A stretch of DNA of 64,000 nt, from contig CAVPPF010000002.1 in NCBI GenBank assembly GCA_963707435.1, positions 62,001-126,000 of the forward strand, in the 5' to 3' direction. The notes under the pieces were generated by a model. That model did no database searches, was not told where the DNA came from, and was given only the letters and a program-made list of their open reading frames with translations. This document shows, in pieces, positions 31,457-42,107 of the stretch. Both the position numbers and the translations under genes were made by a program. Origin of the DNA: UBA4744 sp963707435. GTDB lineage: Bacteria; Actinomycetota; Acidimicrobiia; Spongiisociales; UBA4744. How positions within the stretch are numbered: position 1 is the first letter of the stretch; each line of letters begins with the position of its first letter.

Positions 31457-32810
31457 ATGATCGGTCCGGATGCTGTGCACGAGAACTTGCGGAAGCACCA
31501 GCTGGCCGACGGATACCCCGTCGTGCTGGACCTGGAGACAGTCCGAAGGCGTCTGGATGCACGATGCCCGGACCGGCAAGCGCTACCTGGACGCGTTTTC
31601 GTTCTTTGCCTCATGGCCGATGGGCTATCGCCACCCCATGCTGCTCGACCCCGAGTTTCAGGAAGAGCTCATGCGCGCCGCCACGACCAAGACGTCGAAC
31701 TCGGACATCTACACGGTCGAGATGGCCAGGTTTGTCGAGGCGTTCGCAACCAAGGTCACGCCGGAGGGATTTCCCCACCACTTCTGGGTCTCGGGCGGGG
31801 CGCTCGGGGTCGAGAACGCGCTCAAGACGGCCTTCGACTGGAAGGCGCGCAAGCTCGGGCGAACCAGCTTCGAGAGCAACGTAAACGACCTGGTCATCCT
31901 CCACTTCCGGCACGCTTTCCACGGCCGGACGGGATACACGCTCAGCCTGACCAACACCCGGCCCGACAAGATCGGACTGTTCCCGAAGTTCGATTGGCCC
32001 AGGGTCCACAACCCGGCGATCGAGTACGACCTGCAGGGCGGGATCGCCAACGACATCGAGGCGGAGGAACAACGCGTCTACGACGAGATCGAAGAGGTCT
32101 ACTCCCGCCACGGGAACCGGGTCGCGGCGATCCTCATCGAACCCATGCAAGGTGAGGGTGGCGACAACCACTTCCGTGGCGAATTCCTGGCCTCGTTGCG
32201 GCGCATTGCCGACGAGCGCGACTCGATGCTCATTTTCGATGAAGTGCAAACGGGCTTCTTCGGTTCCGGGAAGCCGTGGATGTGGCAGCACTTCGACGTG
32301 AAGCCCGACATCGTCGCCTTCGGGAAGAAGACCCAGGTGTGCGGTATCTACGCTTCGGAGCGGGTCGACGAGGTCGTGGACAACGTGTTCAGCCTTTCGA
32401 GCCGGATCAATTCCACCTGGGGCGGAAACCTCGTCGATATGGTGCGGTGCCGGCGGTTCATCGAGATCTGCGAAAAGGAGCAATTGTGCGCACAGGTGGC
32501 GGGAGCGGGGGATCAACTCATCGCCGGACTGCGTCAGATCGCTCACCGTACCGGTGTGATCTCCAACATCAGGGGGCGCGGATCGCTGGTGGCCTTCACT
32601 GTGGAAACGCCGGAACGTCGCGGACAGATCCTGGGCGACATGTTCGACAACGAACTGATCGCCTTGCCGTGCGGGCCGAGCTCGATCAGGTTCCGGCTCC
32701 CCTTTGTGATCCAGCCCGATGAGATCGATGAGATCCTCAACCGGACGGAGGCCAGCTTGCGGCCTCCCAGCCGCGAGCACGCCCTCACCCGCCAGGAAAA
32801 GGGCGGATAG
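31457..32810 (+). CDS. lat: L-lysine 6-transaminase, one frameshift
   Basis: A class III PLP aminotransferase that matches the Lat family (lysine epsilon-aminotransferase), which makes 2-aminoadipate semialdehyde. KRYLDAFSFFASWPMGYRHP and LLDPEFQEELMRAATTKTSN are diagnostic, IFDEVQTGFFGSGKPWMWQH precedes the PLP lysine in IVAFGKKTQVCG, and RINSTWGGNLVDMVRCRR follows. One shift near 31555 joins the N-terminus. Lat is used in cephamycin synthesis or in starvation and osmotic responses; here there is no antibiotic cluster, so a stress role is possible. It follows the lyase gene in the same direction, 147 bases downstream. Confidence 0.93.
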
Positions 32811-32898
32811 CCCGCTTTGCTCGCGTGAGCGGTCGCCGGCGAACAGCCATCAGTCGTATCGGTTGCTGAATGCCGGGCCTTGGTTACCGTGGATCTGC

Positions 32899-35016
32899 AT
32901 GCGGACAGCCCTGATTCTCGGGTTGGTACTTGGATTCCTGGCTCTGCCGGGCGTCGCTCTCGCCGACGAGTTCGAGCTGGAAACAGTAGCCACCGGCCTG
33001 GACCAGCCGCTCGATCTCACTGCTCCAACCGGCGACGACCGTTTGTTCGTTGTTGAGAAAACGGGCACGGTCCGGCTCATCAAGAAGGGGACCGTCCTCG
33101 CCAAACCTTTCCTCACGGTTCCCGGAGTCGGCTCGGGCTCCGAACAAGGATTGCTGTCGATGGCGTTTCACCCGGGCTACGCATCAAACGGCCGTTTCTT
33201 CGTTTCGTACATCGACACGGCCGGCGACAGCCGGGTGGCTGAGTTCACTGTTTCGGCGGATCCCGACGTCGCCGACCCGGTCGGAACCGTAATCCTCACC
33301 GTGGATCAGCCGCGCAGCAACCACAACGGCGGATACCTGGCATTCGGCCCGGACGGCATGCTCTATCTGGGGCTGGGTGATGGAGGAGGCGCTGGCGATC
33401 CCTGGGAGAACGCCCAGAACCCGTCCACCCTCTTGGGCTCCATCCTCCGTATCGACGTCTCATCGCCCGGACGATACGCAGTACCGCTCGACAATCCATT
33501 TGGTTCCGAGGTATGGGCATACGGAGTACGCAATCCGTGGAGGTTCTCGTTCGACGGAGGCCGGCTCTACCTCAGTGACGTCGGCCAGGATCGGTACGAG
33601 GAGATCAACGTTGTATCCGCCTCGGCTCCGGGGATCAATTACGGATGGGATGTCCTCGAGGGTTCTCATTGTTACGAACCCTCCTCTGGTTGCTCAGCCG
33701 CGGGAACGGTCCTGCCGGCGATCGAAGTAGCCCATCCGGATGGTTGCTCGATCACCGGCGGTCATGTGTATCGGGGGGACCGGTTGCCGAATCTGTGGGG
33801 AATGTACTTCTACAGCGATTTCTGCGGTGGTTGGCTCCGGAGTTTCAGCTACACGGGCAAGGTCGTCGATGCCCGCGACTGGACCTCGAGTGTCGGCACG
33901 GTGAGCCGTCCGACTGCGTTTGGGCTCGACGGACACGGCGAGTTGTACATGCTCACCATCGGCGGCGTCGTCTACCGGCTGGCCCGGAGCGAGTCGGCGG
34001 CGGAGGTGCACCATCTCGCCAATGTGGTGGAAGGAGAAGGCGTCGAGCCGATTGTCTTTTATCCGGCCAACGGCACGTGGTGGCGTCGTGATCCCGGTGC
34101 TTCGTACCTCATGGCTGATTTTTCGACGGCGTCGGGTTGGGGTTCGCAGTTGGTCGGTGATTTTGATGGGGATGGTTTGGATGACATTGCGAACTATCAC
34201 TCCAAGAGTGGTCGGTGGTGGGTGTCGGAGTCGACGGGGTCGGGTTTTGTGACGAGGTTGTGGGCTGATTTTTCGACGGCGTCGGGTTGGGGTTCGCAGT
34301 TGGTCGGTGATTTTGATGGGGATGGTTTGGATGACATTGCGAACTATCACTCCAAGAGTGGTCGGTGGTGGGTGTCGGAGTCGACGGGGTCGGGTTTTGT
34401 GACGAGGTTGTGGGCTGATTTTTCGACGGCGTCGGGTTGGGGTTCGCAGTTGGTCGGTGATTTTGATGGGGATGGTTTGGATGACATTGCGAACTATCAC
34501 TCCAAGAGTGGTCGGTGGTGGGTGTCGGAGTCGACGGGGTCGGGTTTTGTGACGAGGTTGTGGGCTGATTTTTCGACGGCGTCGGGTTGGGGTTCGCAGT
34601 TGGTCGGTGATTTTGATGGGGATGGTTTGGATGACATTGCGAACTATCACTCCAAGAGTGGTCGGTGGTGGGTGTCGGAGTCGACGGGGTCGGGTTTTGT
34701 GACGAGGTTGTGGGCTGATTTTTCGACGGCGTCGGGTTGGGGTTCGCAGTTGGTCGGTGATTTTGATGGGGATGGTTTGGATGACATTGCGAACTATCAC
34801 TCCAAGAGTGGTCGGTGGTGGGTGTCGGAGTCGACGGGGTCGGGTTTTGTGACGAGGTTGTGGGCTGATTTTTCGACGGCGTCGGGTTGGGGTTCGCAGT
34901 TGGTCGGTGACATCGATGGGGACGGTTTCGATGACATTGCGAACTATCACTCCAAGAGCGGCACCTGGTGGGTCAGCCGGAGCACATCTGCTTCGTTTAC
35001 CACCACCCGGCGCTGA
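32899..35016 (+). CDS. Secreted sugar-dehydrogenase propeller fused to an FG-GAP/VCBS repeat domain
   Basis: A signal peptide (residues 1-21) is followed by a soluble aldose dehydrogenase (GDH/Hhip-like) six-bladed propeller, about residues 25-360: SNHNGGYLAFGPDGMLYLGL has the probable catalytic His, and VWAYGVRNPWRFSFDG and EEINVV are conserved. The last ~305 residues are six tandem 50-residue units with a calcium-loop signature (GDFDGDGLDDIANY), of FG-GAP/VCBS propeller type. The first five units are nucleotide-identical. The product is exported and probably calcium-dependent. PQQ dependence is an inference from the family. The start is ATG 32899; the long upstream extension lacks a signal sequence. 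Confidence 0.85.
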   Translation: MRTALILGLVLGFLALPGVALADEFELETVATGLDQPLDLTAPTGDDRLFVVEKTGTVRLIKKGTVLAKPFLTVPGVGSGSEQGLLSMAFHPGYASNGRFFVSYIDTAGDSRVAEFTVSADPDVADPVGTVILTVDQPRSNHNGGYLAFGPDGMLYLGLGDGGGAGDPWENAQNPSTLLGSILRIDVSSPGRYAVPLDNPFGSEVWAYGVRNPWRFSFDGGRLYLSDVGQDRYEEINVVSASAPGINYGWDVLEGSHCYEPSSGCSAAGTVLPAIEVAHPDGCSITGGHVYRGDRLPNLWGMYFYSDFCGGWLRSFSYTGKVVDARDWTSSVGTVSRPTAFGLDGHGELYMLTIGGVVYRLARSESAAEVHHLANVVEGEGVEPIVFYPANGTWWRRDPGASYLMADFSTASGWGSQLVGDFDGDGLDDIANYHSKSGRWWVSESTGSGFVTRLWADFSTASGWGSQLVGDFDGDGLDDIANYHSKSGRWWVSESTGSGFVTRLWADFSTASGWGSQLVGDFDGDGLDDIANYHSKSGRWWVSESTGSGFVTRLWADFSTASGWGSQLVGDFDGDGLDDIANYHSKSGRWWVSESTGSGFVTRLWADFSTASGWGSQLVGDFDGDGLDDIANYHSKSGRWWVSESTGSGFVTRLWADFSTASGWGSQLVGDIDGDGFDDIANYHSKSGTWWVSRSTSASFTTTRR
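34114..35013 (+). repeat. Six tandem 150-bp repeats inside the sugar-dehydrogenase gene
   Basis: Unit starts are 34114, 34264, 34414, 34564, 34714 and 34864. The first five copies are identical base for base; the last diverges from about 34910. Each unit encodes 50 residues including a DxDxDG calcium loop. The repeat is less GC-rich than its surroundings and prefers TTT, GAT and GGT codons, while neighbouring coding sequence prefers GAC and GTC. This indicates a recent in-frame amplification. Collapse or expansion in assembly is possible, so copy number is uncertain. Confidence 0.97.
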
Positions 35017-35121
35017 ACCACGGGCCGGAGGTTGGCTCAAAACCGGTCCGGTCGGCTCGTGAGCGCTCCGTCGCTGCCTGCCCGCCGGTATGATCGCCGG
35101 GCGTCTATCCCGGGGAGACCG

Positions 35122-35676
35122 TTGACCTCGCTGCCCAACCTGCTGGCGATATCCAGAATCGTGATGACTCCGGCGATCATGGCGCTGGTCCTGGCGGAAG
35201 GGACCGTCGAGCACAACTACACCTATGCGGTGGTGCTGTTCGTGGTTGCCGCCGTCACCGACTTCCTGGATGGGTTCTTCGCCCGGCGCTGGAACATCGG
35301 CACGGTTCTCGGGGCGTTCCTGGACTCGACGGCCGACAAGTTGCTGGTCACCGGTTCGCTGCTGGCCCTGATCGCGGTGGATCGGGCCTCTGTCTGGGTT
35401 GCGCTGATCATCATCATCCGGGAGTTCACCGTGGTGGCGTTGCGGGGCATGGCCGCCCTCGAAGGGCAGGTCGTCAAGCCTTCGCTGTGGGGAAAACTCA
35501 AGGCCAACGTCCAGTTCGTCGCCATCGGGCTGGCCATGATCAGGTTGGCTCAACCGTGGGGGCCGCTCTACCTCGACGAGTGGGCCATGTGGCTGGCAGC
35601 CGCAATCACGATTGCGTCAGGCTGGCAGTACGTTGCGAGTTTCTGGTCGGTGGTTCGAGCGGCCGATCGATCATGA
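35122..35676 (+). CDS. pgsA: CDP-diacylglycerol--glycerol-3-phosphate 3-phosphatidyltransferase
   Basis: A CDP-alcohol phosphatidyltransferase of about 184 residues with the motif DG..AR.(8)G...D...D (DFLDGFFARRWN then GAFLDSTADK). It makes phosphatidylglycerophosphate from CDP-diacylglycerol and glycerol 3-phosphate in the membrane. I chose TTG 35122 with a GGGGAG ribosome-binding site. The stop overlaps the start of the next gene (ATGA). Confidence 0.88.
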   Translation: MTSLPNLLAISRIVMTPAIMALVLAEGTVEHNYTYAVVLFVVAAVTDFLDGFFARRWNIGTVLGAFLDSTADKLLVTGSLLALIAVDRASVWVALIIIIREFTVVALRGMAALEGQVVKPSLWGKLKANVQFVAIGLAMIRLAQPWGPLYLDEWAMWLAAAITIASGWQYVASFWSVVRAADRS

Positions 35677-36663
35677 CCGCGCTCGTGACCGGCGGCTCCG
35701 GAGTCGTCGGTCGGGCTCTCCTGGCAGAACTCGCATCCCAAAACCGGAACGTGCGGGCGTTGGTCCGTTCAGACCAGGCGGCGTCAACCGTCGAAGTGCT
35801 TGGTGCGACTCCGGTGCGGGGAGATGTTCTCGACAAGCGCTCACTCGCCGCGGCCGTGGACGGATGTGACGTCGTCTACCACGTTGCGGGGTCCAACGAG
35901 ATGTGTCTCGCCGACCCGTCGGTCCTCTTCCGGGTCAACGTCGACGGATCCCGGAACACGTTGCGGGCCGCCGCCGCGGCGGGAGTGAGAAGGATGGTGT
36001 ATACGTCCTCTGCCACCACGCTGGGGGAGGAGCGCGGTTCCGTTGGCGACGAATGGTCGCCCCATCGCGGCTGGTTTCTCTCCAACTACGAACGGTCGAA
36101 GTATGAAGCAGAGCAGGCCCTGTTGTCCGATCGCACCGACGTTGAGCTGGTTGTGGTCAACCCGTCCTCCGTACAAGGTCCCGGGTCGCGCCTCGGGGAC
36201 CGGCAAGCTGTTTCTCGACATCCTCAACGGCAAAATCCCTGCGGTGATCGAGTCCCGATTCAGCATCATCGACATCGAGGACTGCGCCCGTGGACATGTC
36301 CTCGCGGAAACCAACGGCGTCCCGGGTGAGCGGTATGTTCTGAGCGGATCCACCCTCTCGACGGCGGAGGCGGTTCAGCTCCTCGAATCGATTACCGGAC
36401 TGGATCTCCGCCTGCCCGTGCTGCCCCGAACGTTCGTCCGGGGAGCGGCCTCGATGGTCGAACTCGGCTCCCGCTTGGTACGCCGGCAGCCGCGTTTCTG
36501 CAGAGAGGTGATTCGCGTGATGTCGTTCGGTCATGCCTACGACGGATCACGTGCCACGCGGGAGCTCGGGCTCGAATACACCCCGGCCGCGGTCACCCTT
36601 CGGAGGACCATCGCATGGTTTGCGGGTGAAGGGTTGATCACCAGGGCGATTCCCGGGCTTTGA
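35673..36663 (+). CDS. NAD-dependent epimerase/dehydratase, one frameshift
   Basis: An extended short-chain dehydrogenase: GGSGVVGRAL is the Rossmann Gx2GxxG, and SNYERSKYEAEQALL contains the YxxxK catalytic pair. It resembles hopanoid-associated sugar epimerases and dihydroflavonol-4-reductase-like proteins. One shift near 36192 splits the C-terminus. It follows pgsA with an ATGA overlap, so the two are probably cotranscribed. The substrate is unknown. Confidence 0.85.
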
Positions 36664-36675
36664 GTACTCGCCCGG

Positions 36676-36709
36676 TACGAAATACGAAGTACGAGATACG
36701 AAGTACGAG
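36676..36709. repeat. 14-base tandem micro-repeat after the epimerase gene
   Basis: ATACGAAGTACGAG occurs twice in tandem (36682-36695 and 36696-36709), preceded by a partial copy. It is in the 277-base gap between the epimerase and mfd. Comparable 7-base repeats occur at 45137-45157. No other feature is seen in the gap beyond this. Confidence 0.75.
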
Positions 36710-36940
36710 CCGCGGAGTGGCTCATCCCCATGACAACGACCACCCGGCTGGGAGGCTGAACCGTCGCTGGGGGGCATTGCGATGAGATAGCCGGTTCAGT
36801 TTGGGGCCTAAGGTGGTCGCTGTCGTCAACGAAATTACCGCACCTAAGCTTGATTTTCGCGGAAATCGGTAGGTCGGGCGACCCAGGGAGGCTTTTCGGC
36901 GCCCCGGGGGAGGTGTGGAGCACGGCTACCCTGCTGCCGA

Positions 36941-39900
36941 ATGCCCGCTCCACTTGCTCCTCTCGTCGATCGGTGGCGGCCGCACCAACTCCCGAAGCTG
37001 CCGGGGCGCCTGGTCGTGCCGCCGCCCGCTCGCGCCTTCTTCCTGGCCGGAATGGCCGCGCAGGCGAAAGGTCCCCTCCTGGCGATTGTGCCGGGGGAGC
37101 GAGATGCGGAGGAACTGGCAGAGGATCTCGGCCTCTTTCACAGCGCCGTAGTTCTCATGCCCGCCTGGGAGACCCTCCCTTTTGAGCATGTGTCGCCCAA
37201 CGCCGGAACCATGGCCAGGCGAGCCGAGGCACGACACATGCTCGCGGCCGGCACGCCGGGAATGGTTGTGGTGGCATCGGCCCGCTCGGCCTCGCAACGC
37301 ATCAGCCCTTCCGATCCGAACCCGGTGATCGGCCGGGTCGGCGACGACATAGGGTTCGACCGCTTGATCGAATGGCTGACGAACGCCGGGTATCACCGCA
37401 CCGATCGCGTCGAAGCCCGGGGTGAGTTCTCCGTGCGCGGAGGCATCATCGATCTCTTCCCTGCCCAGGCGGACGAACCGGTCCGGCTCGATTTCTGGGG
37501 AGACAGCCTCGAGGACGCCCGTGTGTTCAGTATCTCGAACCAGCGATCGGTCGAGAAGGTCGAGCAGTTCGCCGCGTACCCGGCCCGTGAATTCCGCCCC
37601 GACCCGCACGTCGCCGGCGAGGCTCGAAAGCTCTTGGAGCATGAGGCCTGGGCTGCTGCAACCTGGGATCGCCTTTCCGAAGGCATCCTGTTTTCCGGTA
37701 TGGAGTCGTGGCTACCGTGGCTCGCCCCGCCCGTTACCGCGCTGGCGGAACTGGCCGCGAATGGCACGGTCGTGGTCTTCGATCGGATCCGGGCTGCCGA
37801 CCGCAGTCACGACCTCCTCAAGGAAGAGGGGGAGCTCGCCGCCGCGCTGGCGCCGACCTGGGGCCACGGGGCTCCGGAAGCAGGAGATCATCCTGCTCTG
37901 TACCTCGATCTGGACCAGGCGCTGGAGGGACATGACCCGCTCGACGCCCCGGCAGTAGCGGCCGGACCGGAAGACCACTCACTCGATGTCGTCGGCTTCG
38001 ACGCCGTCGCGGGAGACTCCGAGTCGGTGGCGGGGGGTCTGCGGCGTCTCCTCGAGCGGAAGATGGATGTGGTTGTGGCAATGGACGGAGCCGGGGCGGC
38101 CGACCGGGTGGCCCGGGTGCTCCTCGAGGCGGGGTTGTCGCTGACCAGGACCGACCGGCTTGATCGTTCCGGTTCGGCGGTGCTTCCCATCGGGATCCAT
38201 CGAGGGTTCGTGCTCCCGGAGCTCGCCGTTGCGGTACTGGGAGAACGAGAGGTGGCAGGGCGCAGACGGGCTCACCGGCGAACCGGACCGCGCCGCCTGT
38301 CACAGGATACGTCCGGCTATCGGGATTTGAACGAAGGCGACTACGTTGTCCACTATCGCCATGGGATCGGGAAGTTCGAGGGTCTTGCGGCGCGCACCAT
38401 TGCCGGGGTCGAGCGCGACTATCTGGTCATCGGCTTCGCGGCGGGCGACAAGCTGTACGTCCCCACCGACCAGCTTGCAGCGGTCCGCAGGTACACAGGG
38501 GGTGAAACGCCGCGCGTGTCGAGAATGGGAGGTTCCGACTGGTCGGCCACCCGGTCCAAGGTTCGCAAGGCGGTAGCCGCGGTCGCCGAGCAAGTGGTGT
38601 CGCTCCACAAGGCGAGGGCCGCTGCGCACGGGCATGCGTATGCGCCCGACGCCCCCTGGCAGAACGAACTCGAGGCCGCATTCCCGTACGAGGAGACCCC
38701 CGATCAGCTCGCCGCCATCCGGGATGTCAAGGTGGACATGGAGCACGCCGGGCCGATGGACCGTCTCGTGTTCGGTGACGTCGGATTCGGCAAAACGGAG
38801 GTCGCCATCCGGGCCGCTTTCAAGACGGTCATGGAAGGCAAGCAAGCGGCAATTCTCTGTCCAACGACGCTGCTGGCCCAACAGCACTTCCAAACGTTCT
38901 CTGAGCGGTATGCGCCCTATCCCGTTCGGGTCGAAATGCTCAGCCGTTTCCTGACCGCCAAACAACAGCGAACCGTTGTCGATGGCGGTCGCAACCGGTG
39001 AGGTCGATGTGGTGATCGGCACGCACCGGCTGATCAGCGACGATATCCGATTCAAGGACCTCGGACTCCTCGTGATCGATGAGGAGCAGCGCTTCGGAGT
39101 CAACGCCAAAGACAAGATCAAACGGTTCCGGATCGGCGTCGATGTGCTGACGCTGACGGCAACCCCCATCCCGCGCACCCTCGAAATGGCGTTGACCGGC
39201 ATCCGGGATGTCTCCCACATCCGCACGGCTCCAGAGGATCGCCACCCCATCCTCACCTACGTCGGTCCCCTCGACGAGCAAGCCGTCTCGGCTGCCATCC
39301 GGCGCGAGATGTTGCGGGAGGGTCAGGTCTTCTATGTGCATAACCGGGTGCAGTCGATCGACCGGGCGGTGGCCCAGCTTCGGGAACTCGTACCCGATGC
39401 CCGCTATGCCGTAGCTCACGGGCAGATGAGCGAGGGTCAGCTCGAACAGGTGATGATTGACTTCTGGAACCGCGAATACGACGTGCTCGTGGCCACGACC
39501 ATCATCGAGTCGGGGCTCGACCTGCCGCAGGTCAATACCTTGATCGTTGAGCGGGCCGATCTGCTCGGCCTCGCGCAGCTGTACCAGTTGCGGGGCCGCG
39601 TAGGGAGATCACACCAGCGTGCCTACGCGTACCTCTTCCATCCGACCGGGCTGTCGCTGAGCGAGGACGCCTACCGACGGTTGGAAGCGATTGGTGAGGC
39701 GACCGACCTCGGATCGGGGTTCTCGCTGGCGCTGCGTGATCTGGAGATCCGGGGAGCGGGGAGTGTCCTGGGCGAGATTCAGTCGGGTCATGTTGCTGCC
39801 GTTGGTTTCGACCTCTACACCGAACTGGTGGCCGAAGCTGTGCGCGAACTCGAAGGCAAGCCGGTGGAGAGCGCCGACCGGAAAGAGGTTCGCATCGATC

Positions 39901-40314
39901 TGCCGGTTGATGCTCATCTGCCCGACGACTACGTCGAGGATCAGGGAGCTCGTCTCGAGGCCTACCGCCGGCTGGCACTTGCCGAGACCCACGATCAGGT
40001 TGAGGATGTCGGTCGCGAATGGCTGGATCGGTACGGGCCGGTGCCCGCGGCCGCCCGTGCGCTTCTGGACGTGGCGAGGCTGCGGGTCGAGGCACTGCGC
40101 GTCGGGGTCGAGGAGATCGTGAAGCTCAAGGAGCGAGGTTCGTCTGGCGACGGTCGACCTCTCCGCCTCCCAGGAAGTCCGGTTGTCGCGTATCGCGCCG
40201 CGGGCAGTCTTGCGAGCGGGCGAAGGCGTCATCTTCCTCCCCGCCCCTCCCGACGATCGAGTCGTTGCGCAATTGCTGGCGTTCCTCGTCGAGATGTGGC
40301 CTCCGACCGGCTAG
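36941..40314 (+). CDS. mfd: Transcription-repair coupling factor Mfd, two frameshifts
   Basis: Mfd releases RNA polymerase stalled at lesions and recruits UvrA. The N-terminal UvrB-like part, the RNAP-binding domain (GDYVVHYRHGIGKFEG) and the RecG-like translocase with Walker A GDVGFGKTEVA, DEEQRFG and TATPIPRTLEM motifs are all visible, then QLRGRVGRS. Shifts near 38986 and 40136 are needed; the tail EVRLATVDLSASQEV... to TAG at 40314 reads in the third frame. The total of about 1,125 residues is normal. The mfd/mazG/eno order matches Mycobacterium. Confidence 0.93.
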
Positions 40315-40518
40315 GGCCGACGACCGGAGGTTGTTTCCGGCGGCATGGCGTGATCGGGGGACGTGGCCGGACCCGCAGCGTCCTGGCGGAGCGGTTCGAT
40401 CTCACCAGCCAAAACCGGATGCGCTTTGGGCCTTCCGTCTTTAGGCTTCCCACTTCCCCCGACTACCTGCCTACCATGGTGGACGCTTCCTAGTACTTCG
40501 TAACCAAAGGTGAATCTC

Positions 40519-41418
40519 GTGCGAAAACTCGTCTTCCTCATCGTCGTCCTGGCACTCTCCGCAACAGCTTGTTCCGGCGGCAGTTCCGTCGTCGCCACCG
40601 TCAACGGGACGGCTATAACGATCGACGAGGTTGAGGCCCTCAGAATCGACAGCAGCGTCGAGAATCGCGATCAGTTCAATCAGGATGTGTTTCAGTTGAT
40701 CGTCGAGGAGACGGTTCGCCAGGCCGCCGCCGATGAGTATGCCATCGTCAAGGACCAGGCTTCCATCGACGCGCAGTACGACCAGTTCGTAGCCGAGATC
40801 GAAGCCAGTGGCCCCTACGACGAATACCTCGAGACCAACGGAATCACCGAGGAATACCTCCGCCATCTTGCGTTCCAGCGGGCGATACTCCCCGAGATTC
40901 AGGCGCGGCTCGCCGAAGGAACAACAGAAGAAGACCTCCAGGCTGCTTACGACGAGCTGGTTCCCCAGCTGACAACAGTTTGCACCCGGCACATCCTCGT
41001 TGCTACGGAAGACGAGAGTCTTGCCGTTCTCGAGCGTCTCGATGCGGGCGAGGAGTTCGCGGATCTCGCCGCCGAGCTCTCCATCGACACCGGCTCCGGC
41101 GCCGAGGGGGGCGACATCGGCTGCATTTCAGATCCTTCCAGCAATCTGGTCGGTCCGTACGCCACCGCATCTTTGGAGGCCGAGATCGGTGCCGTGACCG
41201 GACCGATCCTCACCGACTTCGGATACCACGTCCTCGTCGTGGACTCTCGCGAAACCCCGTCTTTCGAGGCGGTCCGCACCAACCTGGAAACATCACTTGG
41301 CGCCGACCTCTTCGACGCATGGGCGTTCGAGAAACTAGGGGCGGCCGACATCGTGGTGACCGAGAGGTACGGGACCTGGCAGACCGAGCCTTCCTTCGGA
41401 GTCATTTCTCCGGCCTGA
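40519..41418 (+). CDS. PpiC-type peptidyl-prolyl isomerase lipoprotein (SurA-like)
   Basis: The N-terminal lipobox (ALSATAC) anchors a ~300-residue lipoprotein. A SurA-like N-domain and a parvulin PPIase domain follow (CTRHILVATEDES, then GYHVLVVDSRE). I place the start at GTG 40519, with AAAGG 8 bases upstream; GTG 40510 is an alternative. It should help fold exported proteins. It sits between mfd and mazG, where mycobacteria have a small lipoprotein downstream of mazG. Confidence 0.88.
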   Translation: MRKLVFLIVVLALSATACSGGSSVVATVNGTAITIDEVEALRIDSSVENRDQFNQDVFQLIVEETVRQAAADEYAIVKDQASIDAQYDQFVAEIEASGPYDEYLETNGITEEYLRHLAFQRAILPEIQARLAEGTTEEDLQAAYDELVPQLTTVCTRHILVATEDESLAVLERLDAGEEFADLAAELSIDTGSGAEGGDIGCISDPSSNLVGPYATASLEAEIGAVTGPILTDFGYHVLVVDSRETPSFEAVRTNLETSLGADLFDAWAFEKLGAADIVVTERYGTWQTEPSFGVISPA

Positions 41419-42107
41419 TGGCTGGACGCATCACCATCGTCGGCCTCGGCCCGGGCGACTTCGAGCGGATCCCTTCCGAGATCAGCCGCGTGTTGCTCGA
41501 CCCCGACGCAACGGTGATCGTCCGCACCCTGCAGCACCCGGCCGCCCGACGGCTCAGTCAACTGCGGGTTGTCCAGAGCGGCGACGACCTCTACGAGTCT
41601 GCCGAGACGTTCGAGGTCGTCTACGGGCGGTTGGCTCAGCGGGTAGTCGCGGCCGCGGCGGAGGCGCACGTCGTGTTCGCCGTGCCGGGGAGTCCCCATG
41701 TCGGTGAGCTCACTCCCGGACTGATCCGTGAGCACGCAGCGGAATCGGGTGTGGCCGTCGAGGTGATCGGCGGCGAGTCGTTTCTCGATCTGGTGCTGTC
41801 GGCAGTTGGGGTCGATCCGATCGCCGATGGTTTGGTCGTCTGGAACGGCCACCGCCTCCCGGAACCACTGCTGCTGCACCTGCCGACGGTGATCACCCAG
41901 GTCGACGTCCCGATGGTGCTCATCGACGTACGCGACACCCTGGCCCGGTTGCTTCCGCCCGGCACGCCCGTGACCGTCCTCATCGACCTCGGAACCGAAC
42001 AGGCGCGGGTGGAGACGGTCGCTCTCGAGGAGCTCGACGGGGAACTGGCAAGCTTGCGAACGTCCCTCTACCTCGACGCGCACTCATGTCGGGCTTACCG
42101 GGGTTGA
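41418..42107 (+). CDS. YabN-type tetrapyrrole (corrin/porphyrin) methylase-like protein
   Basis: A SAM-dependent methyltransferase fold of the tetrapyrrole methylase type (ITIVGLGPGDFERIP, VVFAVPGSPHVGE) of about 229 residues. In other bacteria this domain is fused to MazG (YabN); here it is a separate gene immediately upstream of mazG, whose start overlaps it by about 20 bases. The start overlaps the stop of the PpiC gene (TGATG). The substrate is unknown. Confidence 0.85.
   Translation: MAGRITIVGLGPGDFERIPSEISRVLLDPDATVIVRTLQHPAARRLSQLRVVQSGDDLYESAETFEVVYGRLAQRVVAAAAEAHVVFAVPGSPHVGELTPGLIREHAAESGVAVEVIGGESFLDLVLSAVGVDPIADGLVVWNGHRLPEPLLLHLPTVITQVDVPMVLIDVRDTLARLLPPGTPVTVLIDLGTEQARVETVALEELDGELASLRTSLYLDAHSCRAYRG

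Noticed and set aside
34114..35013. Regular repeats as a CRISPR array
   Set aside because: The units are contiguous 150-bp coding repeats without unique spacers, and no cas genes are present.
33694..35553. A 619-codon antisense frame with 50-residue repeats
   Set aside because: It is the shadow of the 150-bp repeats of the sugar-dehydrogenase gene and has no start signals or domain content.
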